DNA of 64,000 nt from Streptomyces canus (GCF_030815415.1 NZ_JAUSWW010000001.1:4154001-4218000), one strand, 5' to 3'. Positions 34,382 through 43,619 are shown, counted from the stretch's first letter. Notes: generated by a model not told the origin, from the letters alone. Translations and numbers: made by a program.

Positions 34382-36883
34382 TCAGAGCTTCTCCACCGGC
34401 GCGTACCGCAGCAGCAGCCGCTTCGGCTTGGTGTCGCCGAAGTCGATCGTCGCCTCGGTGTTCGCGCCCGTGCCCTTCACCGATGTCACCGTGCCGAGCC
34501 CGAACTGGTCGTGCGTGACACGGTCCCCGACGGCCAGCGAGACGACCGGCTTGTCGGAGGCGCGGCTCGTGGCGAAGCCGGACGCGCCCCTCGCCGAGGA
34601 ACGGGAGCGGGACGAGGACAGGGAGGCGGCCACTCCCGACGCGGGGCCGGAGGAGACCGGCGCGGTGGCACCCGTCCGCTTCCAGTCCACGTGCTGCTCC
34701 GGGATCTCCGACAGGAACCGCGAGGGCGGGTTGTAGGACGGCTGGCCCCACGCGCTGCGCAGCGCCGACCGCGTGAGGTACAGCCGCTCCCGCGCGCGCG
34801 TGATGCCGACGTACGCCAGGCGCCGCTCCTCCTCCAGCTCCTTTGTCTGGCCGAGGGAGCGCATGTGCGGGAAGACGCCGTCCTCCATGCCGGTCAGGAA
34901 GACGACCGGGAACTCAAGTCCCTTGGCGGTGTGCAGGGTCATCAGGGTGATGACGCCGGAGCCGTCCTCGTCCTCGTCGGGGATCTGGTCGGAGTCGGCG
35001 ACGAGGGCGACCCGCTCGAGGAACGCGGCGAGACCGACCGGAGCCGCCGCCTCGCCTTCCGCGGCTTCCCCGGACTCCTGCTCGAACTCCAGGGCCACGG
35101 CGGCGAGTTCCTGGAGGTTCTCGATCCGGGTCTCGTCCTGCGGGTCGGTGGAGGCCTGCAACTCGGCCAGATAGCCGGTGCGTTCGAGCACCGCCTCCAG
35201 GACGGTCGCCGGGCCCGCGCCGGACTCGACGATCGTACGGAGCTCCTCCATCAGCACGTTGAACCGCTTCACGGCGTTCGTCGACCGCGCGGCCATGCCG
35301 TACGCCTCGTCGACCCGCTTCAGCGCCTGCGGGAAGCTGATCTTCTCGCGCTGGGACAGGGCGTCGATCATCGCCTCGGCGCGCTCGCCGATGCCGCGCT
35401 TGGGCACGTTGAGGATGCGGCGCAGCGGCACCGAGTCCTCGGGGTTGGCGAGGACACGCAGGTAGGCCAGGACGTCCCGGACCTCCTTGCGCTCGTAGAA
35501 GCGGACGCCGCCGACGACCTTGTAGGGCAGGCCGACGCGGATGAAGATCTCTTCGAAGACACGGGACTGGGCGTTGGTCCGGTAGAAGACGGCGACGTCG
35601 CCGGCCTTGGCGTCGCCCGAGTCCGTCAGTCGGTCTATCTCCTCGGCGACGAACTGCGCCTCGTCGTGCTCGGTGTCGGCGACATAGCCGGTGATGCGCG
35701 CGCCCGCGCCCGCGTTGGTCCACAGGTTCTTGGGGCGGCGGGACTCGTTGCGCTCGATGACCGCGTTGGCGGCGGACAGGATCGTCTGTGTGGAGCGGTA
35801 GTTCTGCTCCAGCAGGATCGTCGTCGCGTTCGGGTAGTCCTCCTCGAACTGGAGGATGTTGCGGATCGTCGCGCCGCGGAAGGCGTAGATCGACTGGTCG
35901 GCGTCGCCCACGACACACAGTTCGGCGGGCGGGAGGTCGAACTCGGCCGGGGGGACGTCGACGGGGTGCTCGTTCGTCCCCACGAGCTCGCGGACCAGCG
36001 TGTACTGGGCGTGGTTGGTGTCCTGGTACTCGTCGACGAGGACATGCCGGAAGCGGCGGTGGTAGTGCTCGGCGACGTCCGGGAAGGCGCGCAGCAGATT
36101 GACCGTGGTCATGATCAGGTCGTCGAAGTCGAGCGCGTTGGCCTCCCGCAGCCGCGCCTGGTACATGGCGTAGGCCTGGGCGAGGGTCTTCTCGAAGCCG
36201 TCGGTGGCCTGGGCGGCGAAGTCCTCCTCGTCGATGAGCTCGTTCTTGAGGTTGCTGATCTTGGCGCTGAAGGACTTGGGCGGGAAGCGCTTGGGGTCGA
36301 GGTCGAGGTCTCGGCAGACCAGGGCCATCAGACGCTTGGAGTCGGCCGCGTCGTAGATCGAGAACGACGACGTGAAGCCGAGCCTCTTGGATTCCCTCCG
36401 CAGGATCCGCACGCACGCGCTGTGGAACGTCATCACCCACATCGCGTTCGCGCGCGGGCCGACGAGCTGCTCGACGCGCTCCTTCATCTCGCCCGCGGCC
36501 TTGTTGGTGAAGGTGATCGCGAGGATCTGGCCCGGGTGGACATTCCGCTCGGCCAGCAGGTAGGCGATGCGGTGGGTGAGCACCCGCGTCTTGCCGGAGC
36601 CGGCGCCGGCCACGATGAGCAGCGGGGTGTCGGAGTGGACGACGGCCGCGCGCTGGTTCTCGTTGAGCCCCTCGATGAGCGCGGCCGCGTCCAGGACGGG
36701 GCGCGGGGCGCCGTCGCGGTAGTACGCGTCCCGGTCCGGCGGCACGTCGAACCTGCCGCCGAACAGGTCGTCCGGAACGGGTTCCGGTACGTGCTCGTCC
36801 TCGGGCGGTGGCGGGGGCTCTTCCTCGCGGCCCTTAGGGGCCTGGAGGTCCGCCAGGAAGCTGTCGTCAAAGAGGCTGCTCAT
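34382..36883 (-). CDS. pcrA: PcrA/UvrD1: ATP-dependent 3'-5' DNA helicase
   Basis: 833 residues, superfamily 1A. Motif I AGAGSGKTRVLTHR, motif Ia ITFTNKAAGEMKER, motif II VDEYQDTN, motif III VVGDADQSIYAFRGA, motif IV LEQNYRST, motif V TLHTAKGLEFPVVFL, motif VI YVGITRARERLYL. The C-terminal tail has the TUDOR-like fold of actinobacterial UvrD1/PcrA (VGDRVTHDQFGLGTVTSVKG) that contacts RNA polymerase. It acts in repair and replication-transcription conflict. Start ATG 36883; a PafBC-type motif sits immediately upstream, predicting a nearly leaderless transcript. Confidence 0.97.
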   Translation of the reverse strand: MSSLFDDSFLADLQAPKGREEEPPPPPEDEHVPEPVPDDLFGGRFDVPPDRDAYYRDGAPRPVLDAAALIEGLNENQRAAVVHSDTPLLIVAGAGSGKTRVLTHRIAYLLAERNVHPGQILAITFTNKAAGEMKERVEQLVGPRANAMWVMTFHSACVRILRRESKRLGFTSSFSIYDAADSKRLMALVCRDLDLDPKRFPPKSFSAKISNLKNELIDEEDFAAQATDGFEKTLAQAYAMYQARLREANALDFDDLIMTTVNLLRAFPDVAEHYHRRFRHVLVDEYQDTNHAQYTLVRELVGTNEHPVDVPPAEFDLPPAELCVVGDADQSIYAFRGATIRNILQFEEDYPNATTILLEQNYRSTQTILSAANAVIERNESRRPKNLWTNAGAGARITGYVADTEHDEAQFVAEEIDRLTDSGDAKAGDVAVFYRTNAQSRVFEEIFIRVGLPYKVVGGVRFYERKEVRDVLAYLRVLANPEDSVPLRRILNVPKRGIGERAEAMIDALSQREKISFPQALKRVDEAYGMAARSTNAVKRFNVLMEELRTIVESGAGPATVLEAVLERTGYLAELQASTDPQDETRIENLQELAAVALEFEQESGEAAEGEAAAPVGLAAFLERVALVADSDQIPDEDEDGSGVITLMTLHTAKGLEFPVVFLTGMEDGVFPHMRSLGQTKELEEERRLAYVGITRARERLYLTRSALRSAWGQPSYNPPSRFLSEIPEQHVDWKRTGATAPVSSGPASGVAASLSSSRSRSSARGASGFATSRASDKPVVSLAVGDRVTHDQFGLGTVTSVKGTGANTEATIDFGDTKPKRLLLRYAPVEKL

Positions 36884-36892
36884 CGCTCTCCG

Positions 36893-36915
36893 AGTCTAGG
36901 GCTCCCCACTGACAC
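36893..36915 (-). promoter_or_regulatory. Putative PafBC-type promoter of pcrA
   Basis: Reverse strand GTGTCAGTG (36915-36907), 8 nt, TAGACT (36898-36893): 8 of 9 plus the full TANNNT of the TTGTCRGTG-N8-TANNNT consensus. Predicted start about 36886, three bases from ATG 36883. uvrD1 belongs to the mycobacterial damage regulon, which fits. Confidence 0.65.
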
Positions 36916-37194
36916 CCCGCCGCCGCCCCGAGAACATGGGCCGGTCTCGTCACCCTCCATCACCGTCCCGCCACGCTTCGCGACGGAACGGGCGGAGGCG
37001 TACACCTTGCGCCCACAATGCGCACAAGTCGTTGTAGATCACTCTGTATGCACCATCGCGAGCAACGCCCTGATCCAAGGTCACGAAAATGTATCGGGCC
37101 TATCGGACATCAACCTTCACAGGGGCCACACCCGTTGGCTACCGTGCCGGAAGGCCGTACGACCCCCACCGGCGAACGTCGCCGGGCCGCGCGG

Positions 37195-37345
37195 CCTCCG
37201 CCGAATCCGGAGCGCCGCCGCGCACCCGGAACCGGGGACCCACCGAACTTGGGGTGAATCGGCCGACTCCCTCGCCGGGAAGGGCCGTAGGGCAACCCTT
37301 CCGAACCACCCGCCCGAACCCGACAGCTAACTCGGTAGGCGGAGC
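37195..37345 (+). ncRNA. Cyclic di-AMP riboswitch (ydaO-yuaA class)
   Basis: The leader of the NlpC/P60 gene holds the conserved ydaO-class blocks in order: GGAACCGGGGACCCA (about 37228-37242), TTGGGGTGAATCGG (37249-37262), GTAGGG (37267-37272 region), and the 3' signature CCCGAACCCGACAGCTAAC (37313-37331) followed by CTCGGTAGGCGG. The pairing of CCGCCGA (about 37198) with TCGG...GCGG closes the element. In Streptomyces this class controls cell-wall hydrolase genes such as rpfA and NlpC/P60 genes; c-di-AMP normally turns expression off. Ends about 20 nt before the TTG start at 37365. Confidence 0.9.
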
Positions 37346-37364
37346 ATGGAAGGAGTCGCCGACC

Positions 37365-38528
37365 TTGGCGTCGCACCGCAAGCCGCCTCCCCCGGGTACG
37401 CGCGTAGCCGGCATACGCACACCCGCTCTCGCCACGGCCGCCCTCACCTCCGTGGCCCTGCTCTCCCAGACGGCCACCGCCGCGCCCTCGACCGATGACA
37501 AGCCGAGCATCGAGGAAGTCGAGAAGAAGGTCGACGACCTCTACCGCCAGGCGGAGTCGGCGACCGAGAAGTACAACTCGGCCAAGGAGAAGACCTCCAA
37601 GCAGCGCAAGGAGGTCGACACCCTCCTCGACGACGTCGCCCAGCGCACCCAGAAGCTCAACGAGGCCCGCGAGGAGCTCGGTTCCTTCGCCGCGGCCCAG
37701 TACCGCACCGGCGCCTCCGCGCCCGACACCGCGACCTTCCTGCTCGCGGACTCCCCGCAGGACTACTTCGACCAGACGCAGCTGATGGGCCGTATGACGT
37801 CCCGCCAGAAGGACGCGGTCGACGACTACGTCACCGAGCAGTCCGCGACGATGAAGAAGCGCCAGGAGGCCACCGACAGCCTCGAGACGCTCTCAGAGTC
37901 GCAGGGCGACCTGAAGACCGCCAAGGCGACCGTCCAGCGGAAGCTGTCCGCCGCGCGCGAGCTGCTGTCGCAGCTGACCGCCGAGGAGAAGGCGCGCCTC
38001 GCGGCGATCGAGAAGAAGAAGCAGGAGGAGGCCGCCCGCAAGGCCGCCGAGCTGGCGAAGCAGCAAGCGGCCGAGCAGAAGGCTGCGGAGGAGTCGGCCG
38101 CGGCCGAGGGGTCGGCGGGCAGCTCGTCGTCGACCTCGGAAGCCTCGGAGGCATCGGACTCCTCGTACGCCACGAAGGCCGAGAAGGCCCTCGCCTTCGC
38201 CCGCTCACAGGTCGGCAAGCCGTACGTCTGGGGCGCCACCGGCCCCGACTCCTACGACTGCTCCGGCCTCACCCAGGCCGCCTGGAACGCCGCCGGCATC
38301 TCCCTCCCCCGCACCACCTACGACCAGGTGAACGCCGGCACCACGGTCACCCTCGCCAACGCCCGGCCCGGCGACCTCGTCTTCTTCTACGACGACGTCA
38401 CCCACGTCGGCATCTACATCGGCAACGGCAAGATGATCCACGCGCCGAAGCCGGGGGCGTACGTGCGCGAGGAGTCCATCTACTACGACGGTGAGTCGGC
38501 GATCCACAGCGTCGTACGGCCGGCCTGA
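37365..38528 (+). CDS. Secreted NlpC/P60 cell-wall hydrolase (RipA-like), riboswitch-controlled
   Basis: 387 residues. TTG 37365 is chosen because GGAAGGAG (37348-37355) precedes it and the riboswitch lies just upstream; longer in-frame starts would be inside the RNA element. Signal peptide about 1-40 (TAALTSVALLSQTATAA). A long coiled coil (about 48-265) is rich in Glu/Lys/Ala, with linker SSSTSEASEASDSS. NlpC/P60 domain about 270-387 with Cys299 (DCSGLTQ), His347 (THVGIY) and His359 (MIHAPKPG). Predicted D,L-endopeptidase of peptidoglycan stem peptides. Paralogue at 41188. Confidence 0.95.
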   Translation: MASHRKPPPPGTRVAGIRTPALATAALTSVALLSQTATAAPSTDDKPSIEEVEKKVDDLYRQAESATEKYNSAKEKTSKQRKEVDTLLDDVAQRTQKLNEAREELGSFAAAQYRTGASAPDTATFLLADSPQDYFDQTQLMGRMTSRQKDAVDDYVTEQSATMKKRQEATDSLETLSESQGDLKTAKATVQRKLSAARELLSQLTAEEKARLAAIEKKKQEEAARKAAELAKQQAAEQKAAEESAAAEGSAGSSSSTSEASEASDSSYATKAEKALAFARSQVGKPYVWGATGPDSYDCSGLTQAAWNAAGISLPRTTYDQVNAGTTVTLANARPGDLVFFYDDVTHVGIYIGNGKMIHAPKPGAYVREESIYYDGESAIHSVVRPA

Positions 38529-38548
38529 CGCGCGGCAGGGCCCTGGCG

Positions 38549-39151
38549 TCAGTGACCTCCCCGGTTCTCGACGCAGGGCCCCTCACCGGGCTGGGGCTCG
38601 GCGTAGACGCCGTGCACCTCGCCGGTCAGCTCGTCCTTCGTCACCCGTCCGGAGACGCACACCACGCCCGTGTAGACGGCGTAGTACCCGTTCCCGACGG
38701 AGACCCCGTGCTTCTCGCCGCACCCGACCCGCCGCAGCGCCGCCTCGACCCGCTCGTCGCCGAAGACACCGAACTCCCCCGACCCGCCTTCCTTCCGGAC
38801 CTTCGCCAGCTCCGCGAGGATCAGCTCGGCCGACGCCTGCCCACTGGCCTGCTGCTCGGCGCTCAAGGACGCCTGCATGCGGTACGCGTGGTTGTCGGCG
38901 TAGTTGGGGGGAGCGTCCCCGGGTCCGTCCTGCCGCTCTCCGGCCGTGTCCGAGGCGGAGGGTGAGGGGGAGGAAGGCAGGGCGGTGGGCGTCGCCGTGG
39001 ACTGCGCGCACTTCGGCGTGGGCGGAGAGGAGTAGGTCGGCGTGGCCGACCGAGCGGCACCGGCCCCATCGGCCGCCCCACCTCTTTGACTCCCGCATGC
39101 GGTGAGGGCGACCGCCACAAGGGCGAGGGCAACTGATCGTCTGAGAGCCAT
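38549..39151 (-). CDS. Putative lipoprotein
   Basis: 200 residues from ATG 39151; a second ATG twelve codons upstream is less likely. Signal peptide with lipobox VALTAC-GS (Cys at about residue 19), then a Ser/Pro/Thr-rich linker. The C-terminal domain (about 90-200) has four Cys (VGCGEKHG, GVVCVSG, GPCVENRGGH). No known function. Convergent with the NlpC/P60 gene; stops are 20 nt apart with a short inverted repeat (CTGACGC/GCGTCAG) between and over them. Confidence 0.82.
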   Translation of the reverse strand: MALRRSVALALVAVALTACGSQRGGAADGAGAARSATPTYSSPPTPKCAQSTATPTALPSSPSPSASDTAGERQDGPGDAPPNYADNHAYRMQASLSAEQQASGQASAELILAELAKVRKEGGSGEFGVFGDERVEAALRRVGCGEKHGVSVGNGYYAVYTGVVCVSGRVTKDELTGEVHGVYAEPQPGEGPCVENRGGH

Positions 39152-39411
39152 GCCCGGAGTCTGGCGCCCGACGACGGGGGTTGTCATGAGCGGAGCTACT
39201 CAGACGACTGGCAGATCTGTCCCGGCGTCGGGCGGTAAAGGCCCAGGTGGGAGGGTTTCGGTGTGATCCGGGGTGGGACACATCTGCCATTCACTCCACA
39301 CACCTACGCACCGGCCCGCGCCTCCTCCGCTGCCTGCGCCCGCGCGTATTCGCGCGCGCCCGGCTCGCGCGCCCCGCCCCCGAGCCGGGCCGCGCTCCTT
39401 AGCATCGCCCC

Positions 39412-40412
39412 ATGTCCGGCGCCTCCCCCCGCTCCCCTCGCTCCGCCCTCCGCGCCTGGTGGGACCGGCGGCCGCCCGCTGCCGGGGCTGCCGTGATGGC
39501 GACCGGCATCGTGTCCGTGGGGCTGCATCTGACGGGGTACGAGACTCTGTCGCGGATCGCCCTCGCGCTGGCCGGCGTCGCATGGGCCGCGTTGGCCGCC
39601 GACTTCGCCGTACGGCTGCTGTGGGACCGGGCGGGGTGGGTGGCGCAGGCCGAGACGCCGGGCGCGCTCACCGCCGTAGCGGCTACGGCCGTGCTCGGTA
39701 CCCGTGTGTCGCGCTCGGCCGGCAGCAGCTCGCCGAGGCGCTGCTCGCGCTCGCGGCGCTGTTGTGGCCGGTGCTGATCGCGCTGGTCATGACGCACTGG
39801 ACGCGGCGGATGCCGGGGACGGTTTTCCTGGCCTGCGTCGCCACGCAGGGTCTCGCGGTGCTCGGCGCCACGCTCGCCGCGGCCGAATCGACGGCGTGGC
39901 TCGCCCACGCGGCGCTCGTGCTGTTCTGGCTCGGCCTCGTGCTCTACGGCCTCGCCCTGGCCCGCTTCGACCCGCGGCAGGTGACCGCGGGCGCCGGGGA
40001 CCACTGGGTGGCCGGCGGGGCGCTCGCCATCTCTGCGCTCGCCGGGTCGAAACTCGTCGCGGCCGACAGCGGCCCGCTGTACCTGTGGAACGACGACGAC
40101 AGCGGCGTCCTGCGGGCCGTGACGGTCGCGCTGCTCGTGCTCGACCTGGCCTGGTACGTCGTCCTGCTCGTCGCGGAGGCGCTGAAGCCCCGGCCGCGCT
40201 ACGAAGTGCGCCGCTGGTCGACCGTGTTCCCGATGGGCATGTCAGCGGCGGCGACGCTGTCCGTCGCCGCCGCCCTCGACGTGTCCTGGCTCAGGACACC
40301 CGGTCAGGTGCTGCTGTGGATCGCGGTGGCGGCCTGGCTCGCCGTCGCCGCGGGTGCCGTCGCGTCGGCGCGCGCCGGACTCAGGTCCCTCAGGTCCACA
40401 GCACCGCGATGA
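39412..40412 (+). pseudogene. TDT-family (SLAC1-like) membrane transporter, frameshifted
   Basis: Ten-helix tellurite-resistance/dicarboxylate transporter type. ATG 39412 reads 100 good codons (AAVMATGIVSVGLHLTGYETL, ALTAVAATAVLGTRVS) to about 39711; the homologous continuation is in the -1 frame from 39711 (ALGRQQLAEALLALAALLWPVLIALVMTHW) to the stop at 40412. One base appears to be missing in TCGCGCTCGG. Both halves keep Streptomyces codon bias, so the change is recent or a sequencing error. As given, the first frame ends at 39777 after 121 codons. The 3' end overlaps the next gene convergently. Confidence 0.82.
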
Positions 40413-40743
40413 AGATGTCCGCGACGGTCAGCGCGCCCACCAGTCCGAACAGCCCCTTCTCCACCTTCTCGTCGTCCCGCTTCACATAGACGAGGCCGAG
40501 GATCACCACCAGCAGGGCCAGCTTGATGCCGATCTTGACGTTGTTGACGGACTGGTCGTCCGCCTGGTTGAGGCCGACCAGGATCACCCCGGTGACCAGC
40601 ATGGTGAGCGCGCCGTGCAGCATCGCCGGGACGAAGCGGGCGGTGCCCTGACCCATGGCCTTCATCTGGGTGAGGAATCCGCCGAGCAACGAGGCGATGC
40701 CGATGATGTGCAGGCCCACGAAGAGGTGGATGAGTACGTCCAT
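40390..40743 (-). CDS. Small four-helix membrane protein
   Basis: 117 residues, ATG 40743. Hydrophobic segments at about 3-22 (VLIHLFVGLHIIGIASLLGG), 42-60, 71-88 (IGIKLALLVVILGLVYV) and 98-115 cover nearly the whole protein. Conserved small actinobacterial membrane protein without known function. No ribosome site: the transcript may be leaderless. Overlaps 23 nt of the 3' end of the transporter gene on the other strand. Confidence 0.82.
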   Translation of the reverse strand: MDVLIHLFVGLHIIGIASLLGGFLTQMKAMGQGTARFVPAMLHGALTMLVTGVILVGLNQADDQSVNNVKIGIKLALLVVILGLVYVKRDDEKVEKGLFGLVGALTVADIFIAVLWT

Positions 40744-41187
40744 GAGGCCGGAGCCTAATCAGGGACACTTGAGTCGCCCTACACCGCCCTGCCCCTTCCG
40801 CCACGATCCCGCACATACGTGATCTTGCATATATGCGGCCCATAGCACCCCGTCACCTCCCCCCGTCCCGGAATCCGCACTTCGGTCATCACCCTGCGTG
40901 AAGCCGACGGCGTGCGAACGGAATCACGGTCACATGCGGTCACCCGGCGGTCCCCTGAGACCAGTTCCGCGCAACCCGTTACCCCCACGACACCGCGAGG
41001 TTTAGCGTCCTCCACCAGGTGACCGGCTCCCCACCGCCGCCCGGGCCAGGGGCGGCAGTCGGACACCACCGCCGAGAAGGTCCGGCGGCGGCCCGCTCCC
41101 CCTGTGCGGGCCGCCGCCGGACGCGTGAACCGTCCCGGGCGGTCGTACCGCGGACCAGGCGGTCGTACGAAAGGACGTGCAGTCCAC
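40744..41187. other. 444-nt intergenic region with palindrome, hairpin and direct repeats
   Basis: No gene supported. Holds GCATATATGC (40827-40836), an AT-rich palindrome unusual for this genome; a perfect 17-bp hairpin (41080-41096 with 41106-41122, GTCCGGCGGCGGCCCGC and complement) 66 nt before the NlpC/P60 start; and GGCGGTCGTAC repeated at 41138 and 41158 (20 bp apart) between hairpin and start. Confidence 0.55.
41080..41122 (+). terminator. Strong leader hairpin (possible attenuator) before NlpC/P60 gene 2
   Basis: Perfect 17-bp GC stem with a 9-nt loop, located 66 nt upstream of GTG 41188. Its position in the likely 5' leader, rather than after a gene, suggests conditional termination or a structured leader. 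No c-di-AMP riboswitch sequence is seen here, unlike the paralogue. Confidence 0.45.
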
Positions 41188-42237
41188 GTGGCAGCGCACC
41201 GCAAGCCCAGGCAGCGCTCGGCCGGCGGCAATACGGTCCGTACGGCGGCGACGATCGCCCTGGCGGGCGCGGCGACCGCGACCGGCTTCGACGGGACCGG
41301 GTATGCCGAGCCGAGTCTGACACCGGCGCAGGTCAAGGCGAAGGTGGACAAGCTGTACCAGGAGGCGGAGGTCGCCACCGAGAAGTACAACGGCGCGAAG
41401 GAGAAGGCGGAGGGGGCCGAGGGGCGGCTGAGGGCGCTGCGGGACGAGGCGGCGCGCAAGACGGACAAGCTCAACTCCGCGCGGGACGCGCTGGGTTCGA
41501 TGGCGGCGGCACAGTACCGCGACGGAGGCCTGGACCCCGCGCTGCAACTGGCGCTCTCCGGCGACCCCGACCGCTATCTCGAGGGCGCCGAGTTCGTCGA
41601 GCGCGCGGGCACCCGGCAGGCGGCTTCCGTCGCGAGCGTGCGCGGACAGCTGCGGGAGATCGAGCAGTTGCGTGGTGCCGCCCATATCGAGCTGGCCTCG
41701 CTCAGGTCGCGGCAGGCGGAGCTGAAGCGGCACAAGAAGACCGTCACCGGAAAGCTGGACGCGGCGCGCCGACTGCTGGCACAGCTGCCGACCGAGGAAC
41801 GCACCGGCGATGTGGAGCGCGCCTCGCGCTCCGCCGGCTCCGGTGCCCGCGACGGCCTGACCTCCGCGGGCACCGTACCGGCCCCCAACTCCCGTGCCGC
41901 GGCCGCCGTTTCGTACGCCTCCTCGAAGCTCGGCAGCCCCTATGTCTGGGGCGCCACCGGCCCCGACGCCTTCGACTGCTCGGGGCTGATGCAGGCGGCC
42001 TACCGCTCCGCCGGCATCTCCCTCCCGCGCACGACGTACGCCCAGATCGACACCGGCCGCCGCGTCGCCCGCTCCGAACTCCTCCCGGGCGACCTGGTGT
42101 TCTTCTACTCCGCCATCAGCCACGTCGGCATCTACATCGGCAACGGCCAGATGATCCACGCCCCGAACCCCTCGGCGCCGGTGCGCGTCGCGCCGATCGA
42201 CGAGATGCCCTTCGCGGGGGCCACGCGGGTGGTCTGA
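41188..42237 (+). CDS. Secreted NlpC/P60 cell-wall hydrolase, second copy
   Basis: 349 residues from GTG 41188 (GAAAGGA upstream). Signal peptide about 1-40 (TAATIALAGAATATGFDGTGYA), coiled coil about 45-215 (VKAKVDKLYQEAEVATEKYNG), then an NlpC/P60 domain with Cys264 (DCSGLMQ), His312 (SHVGIYIG) and a third His in MIHAPNPSAP. Close paralogue of the gene at 37365: PYVWGATGPD, ISLPRTTY and MIHAP are shared. Predicted peptidoglycan endopeptidase; regulation differs from the first copy. Confidence 0.94.
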   Translation: MAAHRKPRQRSAGGNTVRTAATIALAGAATATGFDGTGYAEPSLTPAQVKAKVDKLYQEAEVATEKYNGAKEKAEGAEGRLRALRDEAARKTDKLNSARDALGSMAAAQYRDGGLDPALQLALSGDPDRYLEGAEFVERAGTRQAASVASVRGQLREIEQLRGAAHIELASLRSRQAELKRHKKTVTGKLDAARRLLAQLPTEERTGDVERASRSAGSGARDGLTSAGTVPAPNSRAAAAVSYASSKLGSPYVWGATGPDAFDCSGLMQAAYRSAGISLPRTTYAQIDTGRRVARSELLPGDLVFFYSAISHVGIYIGNGQMIHAPNPSAPVRVAPIDEMPFAGATRVV

Positions 42238-42247
42238 GCGGCTGCCG

Positions 42248-42826
42248 TCACGTGGCGAACGTGAACTTCTCGACCGGTGCCCCTTCCTCGCCGCTGTTGG
42301 GCACGCGCTCCATGCAACCGAGGCCCAGCGACTCCACGGCGGTGGTCTTCTCGCCCGCCCGGAAGAGGAAGAGGCCCGCGTACGCCTTCTTGCCGGGCTC
42401 GATCGTGGCGACCGCCTGCGGCTTCGACTCCATCGGAGCGAGCGGGTTCTCGGTCTCGTCGCCGAGGTGCACCCGCGGGTAGTGGTAGATGGTGCAGGCC
42501 GTGTCGCCGGCGTTGGTGGCGGTGATGAGGAGGTGCCGGACCTCGTCGTGCGGGTAGACCGACGTGGCGATCGAGAGGTCGGGGGCGGCGCACGCTCGAG
42601 TGGCGTCCTCACCGCTGCCGCCGCTGGGGGAGGCCGAGCCGCCGGGCGTGGCGGAGTCGGCCGCGGTCGGACTCGCGGACGGGGTGGCGTCCGCCTTGTC
42701 GTCGGTGCCGCCCCCCGGCTCGCACGCCGTGGACGCCAGGAGCACGGCGACGGCCACTGCCCCCAAGGTGTACGCCTTCCAACTCTTGCGGGCAGCGCCC
42801 GTGGTGATCTCCCGCGCTGTCGTCAC
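42248..42826 (-). CDS. DUF4232 lipoprotein
   Basis: 192 residues. A membrane-targeting N-terminus ending in LLASTAC-EPGG (probable lipobox, Cys35), a Ser/Pro/Ala linker, then a DUF4232 domain: APDLSIATSVYPHDEVRHLLITATNAG with TACTIYHYPRVHLG, a compact beta fold found in many Streptomyces exported proteins. Role unknown. Convergent with the NlpC/P60 gene (10-nt gap). Confidence 0.87.
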   Translation of the reverse strand: MTTAREITTGAARKSWKAYTLGAVAVAVLLASTACEPGGGTDDKADATPSASPTAADSATPGGSASPSGGSGEDATRACAAPDLSIATSVYPHDEVRHLLITATNAGDTACTIYHYPRVHLGDETENPLAPMESKPQAVATIEPGKKAYAGLFLFRAGEKTTAVESLGLGCMERVPNSGEEGAPVEKFTFAT

Positions 42827-42908
42827 GGATCATGGACGGCACCGTTCCGTGCCGCTGTCACGGCATCGTCCACAGCCCGCCGGCCGCGAACCTGCGACGC
42901 GCCCGGCC

Positions 42909-43619
42909 TCACACCAGCCGTCGAGCCGTGGCCCAGCGAGTCAGCTCGTGCCGGTTCGACAGCTGCAACTTCCGCAGCACCGCCGACACATGGGACTCGA
43001 CCGTCTTCACCGAGATGAAGAGCTGCTTGGCGATCTCCTTGTACGCGTACCCTCGCGCGATCAGCCGCAGCACCTCCCGCTCCCGCTGCGTCAGACGGTC
43101 GAGGTCCTCGTCCACCGGCGGCGCGTCCGTGGAAGCGAAGGCATCCAGTACGAACCCGGCGAGCCTCGGCGAGAACACCGCGTCGCCGTCCTGGACACGG
43201 AACACGGAGTCGACCAGATCCGTACCGGTGATCGTCTTGGTGACATACCCCCGCGCGCCGCCCCGGATCACACCGATCACATCCTCCGCCGCGTCCGAGA
43301 CGGACAGGGCGAGGAAACGCACCGGCTGTTCGGCGTCGGCCATCAACGGGGCGCAGCGGCGCAGGACTTCGACACCGCCGCCACCCGGGAGGTGGACGTC
43401 GAGAAGGACCACCTCGGGCCGGGTCGCGGTGATGACGGTGACCGCCTGGTCGACGTCCGCGGCCTCACCGACGACCTCGACACCGGTCTCCTCGGTCCGC
43501 CCGATCTCGGCCTGTACGCCCGTTCGGAACATGCGGTGGTCGTCGACGAGGACCACGCGCACCCTGCGCCCCTCCGCGCTGTCGGTGGCCTCCGCCGTAC
43601 CGTTCGCCTCGTCGCTCAT
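42909..43619 (-). CDS. LuxR-family response regulator
   Basis: 236 residues. Receiver domain with acidic pair DD (26-27), phospho-acceptor Asp74 (LLDVHLPGG) and Lys128 (GYVTKT). C-terminal LuxR HTH at about 165-230 (LTQREREVLRLIARGYAYKEIAKQL...KTVESHVSAVLRKL). ATG 43619 overlaps the histidine-kinase stop by 4 nt (43616-43619). Output partner of the PspC-type kinase; likely cell-envelope stress. Confidence 0.95.
   Translation of the reverse strand: MSDEANGTAEATDSAEGRRVRVVLVDDHRMFRTGVQAEIGRTEETGVEVVGEAADVDQAVTVITATRPEVVLLDVHLPGGGGVEVLRRCAPLMADAEQPVRFLALSVSDAAEDVIGVIRGGARGYVTKTITGTDLVDSVFRVQDGDAVFSPRLAGFVLDAFASTDAPPVDEDLDRLTQREREVLRLIARGYAYKEIAKQLFISVKTVESHVSAVLRKLQLSNRHELTRWATARRLV

Noticed and set aside
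34511..37330. 939-codon plus-strand open frame
   Set aside because: Complement of pcrA; pcrA has all helicase motifs.
37089..37364. Long N-terminal extension of the NlpC/P60 protein
   Set aside because: It would translate the c-di-AMP riboswitch; the TTG at 37365 has a ribosome site followed by a signal peptide.
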